A stretch of DNA of 64,000 bases. Origin: Trichoplax adhaerens (lineage: Eukaryota; Placozoa; Uniplacotomia; Trichoplacea; Trichoplacidae). The notes beneath the pieces are model-generated. The model saw only the letters and a list, made by a program, of their open reading frames with translations, was not told where the DNA came from and did no database searches. Position 1 is the first letter of the stretch; each line of letters starts with the position of its first letter. Made by a program: the position numbers and the translations under genes. The DNA lies in the NCBI RefSeq assembly GCF_000150275.1, contig NW_002060949.1:147861-211860 (forward strand). Direction: 5' to 3'. This document shows positions 51,811 to 64,000 of this stretch, piece after piece.

Positions 51811-51873
51811 GTAAGGACAGCTTCCTTAATTTAACCGCTGCTTTACCAGATCAATCATCATTCAATCAGCAGA

Positions 51874-54800
51874 ATGGTGGTAAAACCACTGGCATTGTTG
51901 GGTTTACTTGCAATAATCAACTTTGCTACGATTGCTGTAGCCAATTTGGATAAATTAAAAGTTTGCGAAAAGATTTGTAAGGCATCGGTGAGTTTGTTGA
52001 TTATTTTATAGTGACATAAGCTACCAATTGATTATAGAACTAGCTACTAGTAGCAAATGTCGCTCGGTATGCATAATTTTATCGACAATTTATACTTCAT
52101 GTTATAAGTACGGAAAGTAGTATTGCAAAGAATTATTCAGTTTATGAAAAATTCAACAAAGACTAGCTCTAATTTTTTCATAGAAATTATGAAGCCACAT
52201 AAAGATTGATGATACAACTGAAGATATACAATATTAGAGAACTAAATAAATTCTCTCCTGTACCTATAAACGCCTACAATATTTGTAGATTTTTCAACTA
52301 GTTCATGGTTATACTTTAGAATAGCATTAAGGTTGATTCGATTGATATACAGTATTTATGCCCTATAGAAAATGAAAGCTACTATTAATGAGATTAGGCA
52401 AACATTGAGTTAGTAAGACTACTTGATCGGGTTACCTGCGGTACGATATTGAATAAAATTGATAACTTCTAGTACAAGTTGATGGGAAGGTGTAGATATT
52501 ATATCGCCATTCAGTGGAAAAGTACAAGCGTATAGTGTATTAGGGTAATAAATAATTTATCGCTATTCCTATCATTACCCCCAATATTGCACTCTATTAT
52601 ACAAAAAGTGTACGTTAAAGTTTTTTTACAGTCTGATTCAATTTCACTTTCTCGCGAAATTAAAGTCATCCTTAATGAGAAAGATATTTAATCGATATCG
52701 AGCAATTACAATCATCATCCTTGTTGCAGTGATGCAATGGCTAATGAATAAATTAGCCGTCAATCATCGTTCATTTAGCAGCATTGCAGTTGAGCCATGA
52801 TACTGTGCATTATGGAATTTGAATAGTGGTGTAAAGTAAATAAATAATTATCTATATTAAAATATTGATACAGAAAAGATGGAAATCTTCATATGGTCGT
52901 TCCTGTAATTTTTTTTTCTGACAATAGGTTGCAGTCTGCATCACTTAAATCCTTCAATATTGATATTTTGTTAGAAAATCATTTGATTTAAGCATTTTAT
53001 TTTGTTATGCCACATTGTATCGACGTATTAAGTGAAATCTATTCGATTGGCTTTAATTTATTTATGAATTTCTTTGATAAGTGAATAAAATGAGGAGGCA
53101 TTTAATCACCTACAGACAATGCAAATTTAACAAAAAGATTGCTTTCTTTTTTCAATCTATTCAATTCATGGCAGGAGTACGTAGACATAGGCTAGAGTCA
53201 AAAGAATCTATGAATTATGATGTCTCCTTAGTGACTGTTGAACATATTATTTTTATATTACTTTTCTTGGGAAATGATTATTTTGACGTAGTCTTGTTAC
53301 CCAGTTGGAGGAAAGAATGTGTAATTTCACTTTACTTTGTATTACAGCGCATTAAAAATTCTCACCAACACGAGTATACGATAGATATTTACTTTGCCAA
53401 GGTGATTGTTTTATGCTTAGACAAAACTTAATGTGGAAGAACGTTTACTAGCGTGATGGGATTAAGTCTAAGATAGAAAAGAGAGACAACAATACATATT
53501 TGTGTTGAGATGAAGTATGACCATGATTTTGTTATCTAGTGAGAAAGGAAAGATACAAATTATTAATTATCTACAGTAGATATAGCAGAGTTACTCAGAT
53601 TAGAATCTTAACTTTATCAAGAATTCTAGTTGACGATTTTGTTAAAGAAGCTTAGCTAAAAATACTGTCTGACATGATAGTAATTTATACAAAGAAAATA
53701 TAACATTGCTCGTTAGACTAGCGATAAGAGTGAATAAGGTTATAAATTAAATTTAAATTGTCCCTATAGCATTTGTTTGCATTAAAATAGTATCGAAGCA
53801 AAGACTTATGGTGAAAAATGATATTTAATATCCGTTTATGCCACCAAAACTTAGATTCTCTAGAGAAATTATTCGTGATCATTCAGTTTTAAGAATGGTA
53901 TCCTAAATTTAGATTGAATAATTTTAATCTTCACATCACATATCTGGAATGAACAACATTAGGTTTTCTGGAGAGACAATGATTTTAATTATCCGATTGT
54001 AATACCGTTGTCCGAGGAGAAACTATGATTGTCCAATAATTATAATAAACACCTTATCCTTGTATTATCTAGAGTAATTTTGACCTTCACTTCGCGTACT
54101 GATATATGTTAATAGCATCACACTAAATTTCTGTAGCGATCGTAATTTTTCTGCGATAATATCCCTTTGTGCTATAAAGGATTTCAGTCTTCAATTTACA
54201 TGTTGGTTTTATAATTAATGTGATGTAAATAGTAGTTTTCCTGCGGAAAATATAATGATTCAATAATAAAAGCATTGCCATAGTCTATGCCCAATAATTA
54301 TAATTTTAACCTTCACTTTGCGTAATGGTGTTCTTTCAATGAAAAGCTTATTAGCAGGACTGCTAGCACTAGGGACTGTATATAATTATACAGCTATAAC
54401 AATATCAGTGATACGTGTAAATAGACCTAATCAGTTATTATTTTTATTGTATTTGCTACGTTATTATCCTTGATTTGCTTATTCATATGGTATAACTGAT
54501 TACTAATTAATTATTACCATTAGGGCTTAAAGGCAGACGACGAGAAATATTGCCTGAAGCAATGTATTATTAAAATTCGCACAGGTTAGTTCAAGATGCA
54601 TCAAATTTGTGATATATACTTGATACATGATCTTCATGGACTATTTTTGACTTAAATGTGGTTACCTTACACCTATGGTATTCGATCCGCTAGACAGATT
54701 AATTTTACTCATTTTAAACTTAAATTATTGTGTTACAGCAAATCAACCACGGGTTATCGTGCGTGAAATTTCTACTGGTGTATTCAATATTTCATGGAAT

Positions 54801-56981
54801 GGGCCTACTATAACTTCCTCTAATCGATGGAAATTTGATAACCTTACTTATCATATTTATATTCGTCAAGTTTCTGGACATGAATTTAAGGAACATGAAG
54901 CTACTCTGTGGGTAGAAACAGCTACAGTAAGTAGTTCGGTAGTTATATGCTATAAATATGAGTAACGAGTTTTTTGACTAGCTCAAAAATTTTTAGCTGC
55001 AAATTACGAAAAATAAACGTCTTGCGTCTTAAATTTATGATCTTTCATAGAATACAACGAAGTGGATGACTGCAAAGGGTGCCAGACCTGGAATCTGGTA
55101 CCAATTTAAAGTCACTGCAACAATTTATGAAGCTAATAGAGAGAGCAAAATATGGGAAGCCATTAGTACACCCATGATCACCAGAGCAGGTTCATTACTA
55201 ATAACATAGAATCAAATTGTTTACTGGATACACACTTATCGTAAACTTATGGTAGTTTTAGTCCATGCATATACTGTCATATCTCTGATTGGAAGTTAAT
55301 TTCATTCTTTTAATAGTTGGTAAATCTCCAGAAAAACCGACGAAAATATCTGCAAGACAATATAGGAAAGCCAATACTACTTTGAGCAACGTTGAAGTTA
55401 CATTTCACAGACCTAGATCATCAGATTATCAAATTATTACATATCGGCTGCGCCTTCGATGCATGCCAAGAATTATTGATGTTAATAAAGTACTACTTAT
55501 CCAGGAACACAGAAAGAAAATCAAAGCCGTAAGCTTTTTTAATGGATTAGAAATTTTTCAACTGAAAATATTAAAAATAACAGTGTTGTGTAAATGCTAT
55601 TAAATAAATCTTCATACAAGCGTAATAATTGTCTATTTCTTATAGAAATTGTCTTCCGATCCTCATATTGCCCTTTTCAAAAATTTGCCAATAGGCTCAG
55701 TTTGCCAAGCAAAAGTATGTATTGTTGATGCAGTAGACATAGGCTCTTCATATACACTCCAATGTTTGTCATTGATTAACCTAATCAAGTGATACTTATA
55801 TCATGAATTTATCATTTGCAACCAGATACAAAGTATTGCTGCTTGGGGAAGTAAGCGATTTAAGAGTAAAGTGGCTAAATTTTGCTTCTTCATATGGCCT
55901 CATGGTAAATCGATTTAGAATGCAATCAAAGTCTACTATGATAATTTGCATGTACTTAATAGTGTTTATGCAAATACAATGCTTGATTCCTTTGATTAAA
56001 CTCGAATTATTTCCTAGGTCAACAATTCAATCTATGACATTAATCATTTTTTTACTAAATCTGTTAACATTAATTTGTTAGTAGGTACAAACAAATCACA
56101 TGAAAAGATTCGCCTACACAATCTTTGTCATACCAAAGTCAAAGCAAGCGCGCCTGTAATTCTATCAAACACAATTTATCCTATGAGATACGGCAATTAC
56201 AGTTTATCGTTAGTTTGGATGGCTCCTGAGAACTCTGAACGAATTCATATTTATTCCTATCACGTACGATGGACTGTTATACCCAAGAATGCTAATTATC
56301 ATAGCAAAAATTACTATAATAATTCTGCTTTTGTGGAAAGTCATGATATTGCACTTCGTCGGCATATATATGATGATGTAAGTAATTTCTATGGTTATAA
56401 TGATGGCGTAACTACCAAATTTATCGTCATTTTCAGCAGATAGCTCGAACATTATCAATAATAAATTATTTTAAATTGTTACAACTACCATTAGGATGAA
56501 TATTTCTACTCAATTGGAAATCTGCCACAGGATTCTGATGTTATTATTAAGGTTCGTTATTTTAATGGTTATTCTTAGACTATAATGATTCTCGATTATA
56601 AGTTACTTTCCTAGAAGAATAAGTTCGTAAAATATTTTAAATTACCTATCAAATTATCGCTAATAGATTTTTCCCATCGCTTACTCTGGTCTTGGGCTAC
56701 CGGCAAATTTAACAGTGTCAATTACTGCCGCTACAACAGAACCACTGAAATTGAATACTAGATCGCTTCCTGATATTGTTTCTACTAATACTGAAATAAA
56801 ATTAGCTCCAGCATCCCGTAATTCACAGGCTGTTCCATTTGTAGCATCGATCGCTGTCTTTTTGAGTATTTGCCTTGTTAGCATATTCTTTGGTGAAGCT
56901 TTTACATGGAAGTGCAAATTTATTCATGTAATAAAAAATTATTTCAGGATTTTATCCAAGAGTAGATCCACCGCGGTGTGA
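51874..56981 (+). CDS. anosmin-1-like FN3 protein with a C-terminal membrane helix
   Basis: Ten exons: 51874-51987, 54524-54584, 54739-54926, 55051-55189, 55317-55528, 55646-55714, 55826-55850, 56085-56377, 56495-56551, 56667-56981; 1473 nt, 490 residues. The signal peptide (MVVKPLALLGLLAIINFA) is followed by a short cysteine module: CEKIC, then CLKQC about 14 residues later. This resembles the CxxxC pairs of anosmin's N-terminal cysteine-rich region. About three FN3 domains follow (FNISWN; ARPGIWYQFKVTA; EVTFHRP...KIQSIAAWG; SYHVRWTV...SGLGLPANLTV). Anosmin is an extracellular matrix protein that modulates FGF signalling and neuron migration. Unlike it, this protein lacks a WAP domain and has a hydrophobic span (AVPFVASIAVFLSICLVSIF), suggesting a cell-surface form. 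Intron 1 is 2.5 kb, and the 25-nt exon 7 was placed by phase and homology. FN3 identity firm; anosmin relationship moderate. Confidence 0.65.
51988..54523 (+). other. large first intron of the anosmin-like gene
   Basis: At 2.5 kb it is by far the longest intron assigned here. It contains a 116-codon plus-strand frame (53081-53431) without recognisable domains, which I do not count as a gene. Confidence 0.6.
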
Positions 56982-57969
56982 TTCTTAATGATCGTATTTC
57001 TTAAATATTACCGTTAAAAATCGGTGATTGATTACAATTTGTTCCATATATTCTCAATATACTACTTATTCTATTCGAATGTAATATCTTTCGACTTCTT
57101 GTTATCTAAATTTAGCGATTTGATAATCATATTTCTGCGTCAGACCATTATAAGTCTTTTAATAACCAGCAATTAACGTAAAATTTTATTAGTGTATATT
57201 AATACTACAAGCGTACTTAATGGGTACGATTACAGTCGACCGTTAACAGAGATATTAACGTTGTATGTTGAATGCTGATATATCAGCAGCAGAGATGTTA
57301 TCATTATCTCCATTGATGATTCCATGGCAATATGTGATTGGTATTATCAGTTATAGAAATTTTAAACTATAAATTATCTACATAGCTTATTGGTTGTTCT
57401 ATATGTTAAAATGATAACAAGATAGCATACATCTATGTGAATATATCACGCCATATGGTAAAAATTAGGAATAAAATTTTTATTATTCTATCAAATGTTG
57501 CTTTTAATAGTAAGGCATAAAAATATATTTTTTAAATCACTGTAGGATTTGAAATATCGCATGCTGTATGCATATCAGTGAATTATTTTGCAAGAAAACT
57601 TTACTATATCCATGGATCTCTAGAACTAGAGATCCAAGCTATATCCAATGGATTTGGGTAATTTTTCGAATTTGGTCAGTAACGCTTGCCACAGATATGG
57701 TTATAAATTTATAAACTATTGTGTTGCAGTGAAATGCTCTATGAGAAAATGGCTCAAACGAACAATAGTAAACAAAATTCAAAAGTATATATATTTAACA
57801 TTGCAAACAAATTACTTAGTAGTATGGATTTTTAAAATTAATGAAATATTGAATCTAAAGCATATACTGAGTCAACAGATGAGGAAAGTAATCGAAAGTT
57901 ATAACGTTAGTAGATCACAATTATGTTAACTAGTAGTACCGAAGTATAAAGCTATATACTATGTCTAAT
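56982..57969. other. intergenic between convergent anosmin-like gene and LRRC40
   Basis: No gene is seen. It contains the perfect hairpin at 57613-57636. A plus-strand frame at 57648-57929 has no recognisable features. Confidence 0.55.
57613..57636. repeat. perfect hairpin, 11-bp arms
   Basis: TGGATCTCTAG, two bases (AA), then CTAGAGATCCA. It is flanked by near-direct repeats CTATATCCA..TGGAT at about 57604 and 57640. It lies between two convergent 3' ends, so it could act in transcript ending or be a small element footprint. Confidence 0.6.
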
Positions 57970-61870
<3,901 letters not shown>

Positions 61871-62938
61871 TTAATTCTGTTAATTCATACATAAGATAGA
61901 TAAGTCTTCAACTTTTAAGTTAGAAGGGATGAACGACAAACGTTAATTTACACTACCTGAAATCCTTGAAGTGTACTAGCACGTACGCTTGTACATACCG
62001 TATTGCATATAAGCGAATGCTGATCGACCCGTATAGTACGCAGGGACACAAACTACTTTTTAGAGTACTGCCTCCACTACACCAGTTGTCGGTCCGTCCT
62101 AATCTAGACTTCAATCATAAAATTAGTTTTTGAGAGACTGACTGAATTGTACAGTATTAATAACAGCAGAGTACAGCACTGTCCATAGTTAACAGCAGTG
62201 TTATATTTATTTATTAATTAGTTAATCGGTGACTGCACAAGAATAAGAGCTCACCCAACTCTAGACTACAACCAGGGGCTTCTAAGAGAAGCACTGAAAG
62301 AGAAATTCTTTCAGGAGTCCCTCTTGTATCAGCATCAATCAAAATGGACTTTCTGAACCGAACCTTTGACAGGGTCTAGCTAGCCTAGGAGTGGAGGGAC
62401 TAAAAGCCGTAGGAACTGAGACAGAGAGACTGACAGTGGACATCCATTGACTAGACCTTTATCGTGTCAAACTGGCAATTTGATTGGCTAAAAATTGCTA
62501 ATACTGTACAGTATACAGTATTACTGTACGCGTGACTGCTACAGCGTACTGTACAGTGCATAGTAGTACAAGTGTGTACGAGCGTTGTGTGTGTGAATGT
62601 GTGATAATAAAGTATATTAATTAATTATAATTAATAATTAGAATTAGAATTACTATCGAAACTTAGTAAAGCCTCAATAAAGTTATCTCGAGCTCAGGTG
62701 TAGGTGTTGATTAACACGAATTTGACACTACTTTCATTAAAGAATGATATTCGATATTTATCTTCTACGAAATTAATTTGGATCAAGTCTTCTTAGTACT
62801 ATATGAATAAAACAGTTATATGCAGAAAACAAGTAGTAAATTATATATTATCAAAAGTAAATTTGAATAAATCCGTAAAGTCCGTATTATCAATACTTAA
62901 ATTTCACGAATCAACTCTTGCACCCCAAGTATAGAGAT
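61871..62938. other. divergent intergenic region, LRRC40 and TRMT13 5' flanks
   Basis: About 1.07 kb between two divergent start codons, so probably two promoters. It contains an 8-bp-arm hairpin (CTGAAAGA/TCTTTCAG, 62294-62314), a less AT-rich patch at 62240-62460, and a TACTGTA palindrome cluster at 62501-62556. Confidence 0.6.
62501..62556. repeat. TACTGTA/TACAGTA palindromes between LRRC40 and TRMT13
   Basis: The 14-bp palindrome ATACTGTACAGTAT (62501-62514) is followed by further TACAGTA, TACTGTA and GTACTGTACAGT words. It is the fourth such cluster lying in a gene's 5' flank in this window. Confidence 0.7.
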
Positions 62939-64000
62939 ATGGCCGACAACAGTAACAATTCTCGACCTCATTGTGAGTATTATTTACCTCGAAAGAAGAG
63001 ATTTTGCCGAATGATACCTAAAGTTGGTGATCGCTTATGTGGTGAACACATGCTGTATGCATCTGAGGTACAGTTAACAGTTCATAGCTTAATAGCTTAA
63101 TATACGAGTAGACTATGTTTATTTGGTGTCTAACTGCAATGGAAAAGCTAATTTTTGATTATGTTACATCAATATTGCTTGAGCCTGTATTGAACGTAAT
63201 TAATTAACATACTATAGAATCATTCACCAGTGTGAATTAGAACTTACATCTTAAATTCTTAATTAGTTGTCTAATTAAATATTTCTTTTTCTTACCTTGA
63301 ATTAGGCCTATAACGAACTCGGCAATATAAATAAGCAAGAGAGAAAGAGAATACCATGTCCACTAGATTCCAAACAGTAAGTGAAAATTAAACTGAAATT
63401 ACATTGCTTAATTAATCATTGAATTGAAAGCAATAGCAACATTTGCTACCTCTCTGCTATAGGAGTTACCTCTTTACTCTTAACTTCTTACATTATCTTA
63501 ATCATGGCTGTAAACCTTTTATCTCTTCTCTTTTGATTTCGTTTTTATTATACAGTATGTTACATAACTCCCTAAATGTACCTCTAAGTAGACAAATATT
63601 ATATAGTACTCGTATATTGACTACAGTGTGACATCATATGCCAAAATTCACTGTCCGTTAATATTACAGTATGACGTCGATGTTCTCTAGTTTGCAAATA
63701 CCGTAGTAATTACAGTGTTATGAATGCTACTTGTACGACTTGCTATGCTGATTGTTAACTTACTTGTTATGTCCATAGTACTGTATACGAAGATAAACTG
63801 GAGAAGCACTTGAAACTTTGCAATGCTAGACATACCACCCTATCGGTAATTATACGTCTAATTAGACGTTACTAGTGCATTATAACACATACGTATGAAT
63901 AACTTCAAGATTTATTATGCTTACTGGTATAATGTCACGCCCGCGATGCTTCGCAGAAATGTACGGTTATTGTAATAAATTAAATTAAATTTTAATACTT
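62939..64000 (+). CDS. TRMT13: TRMT13, tRNA 2'-O-methyltransferase, 5' part
   Basis: Three exons are visible: 62939-63067, 63306-63376 and 63779-63845; the gene runs off the right edge in phase 0. TRMT13/Trm13 methylates the ribose of position 4 in the acceptor stem of some tRNAs, using S-adenosylmethionine. Exon 1 encodes the N-terminal CCCH-type zinc-binding motif: CEYYLPRKKRFC, then LCGEHM. Exons 2-3 join as RKRIPCPLDSKHTVYEDKLE and KHLKLCN, the second zinc finger (U11-48K-like CHHC type) found in the family just before the methyltransferase domain. The methyltransferase domain itself lies outside the window. The ATG at 62939 is the first in the frame that keeps the zinc motif near the N-terminus. 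Confidence 0.9.

Noticed and set aside
53081-53431. 116-codon plus-strand frame in intron 1 of the anosmin-like gene.
   Set aside because: No signal peptide, domain or splice context is seen. Its composition looks like translated AT-rich intron.
56681-56917. 78-codon minus-strand frame.
   Set aside because: It is the antisense of the last anosmin-like exon, whose plus-strand frame completes an FN3 domain and a membrane helix.

Overview
The window is nuclear DNA of an animal. It is AT-rich, and most genes are split by many short introns (about 60-400 bp) with clear GT-AG borders. The gene content is metazoan: a fibronectin-III receptor of the tyrosine-phosphatase family, an anosmin-like protein, and CYP4-type P450s. 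Compact introns, very short 3' ends and intact ancient intron positions fit an early-branching animal such as a placozoan. That is an inference; nothing in the sequence proves the species.

Layout. 1-4820: no confident gene. 4821-13888 (+): a 30-exon receptor-type protein tyrosine phosphatase homologue of about 1650 residues, with a signal peptide, ten FN3 domains, one membrane helix and two phosphatase-like domains that have both lost the catalytic motif. 15183-24434 (-): three intronless CYP4-like cytochrome P450 genes in tandem, with a 7-copy, ~144-bp tandem repeat between the first two. 28047-31353 (+): PUS1 tRNA pseudouridine synthase. 32998-37330 (-): PTCD3/mS39, a PPR protein of the mitochondrial small ribosomal subunit. 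37504-37757 (+): the 3' part of a possible small membrane-protein gene. 40039-43650 (-): a REXO1-like RNA exonuclease whose 5' end was not found. 44973-48347 (+): TTC4, an Hsp90 co-chaperone, with an apparent U12-type AT-AC intron. 51874-56981 (+): an anosmin-1-like FN3 protein with a membrane helix. 57970-61870 (-): LRRC40. 62939 to the right edge (+): TRMT13, partial.

The gene models were built by hand from splice signals, reading-frame phase and recalled family motifs. For the phosphatase receptor, TTC4, PUS1 and the anosmin-like gene, the summed exon lengths are multiples of three. Several genes serve RNA or translation (PUS1, TRMT13, PTCD3, REXO1), but neighbouring genes lie on both strands and nothing suggests an operon. 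The most unusual items are the doubly inactive phosphatase receptor, clusters of the palindromic TACTGTA/TACAGTA motif near several gene starts, the 144-bp repeat array and the AT-AC intron. No rRNA, tRNA, CRISPR array or recognisable transposon was found.
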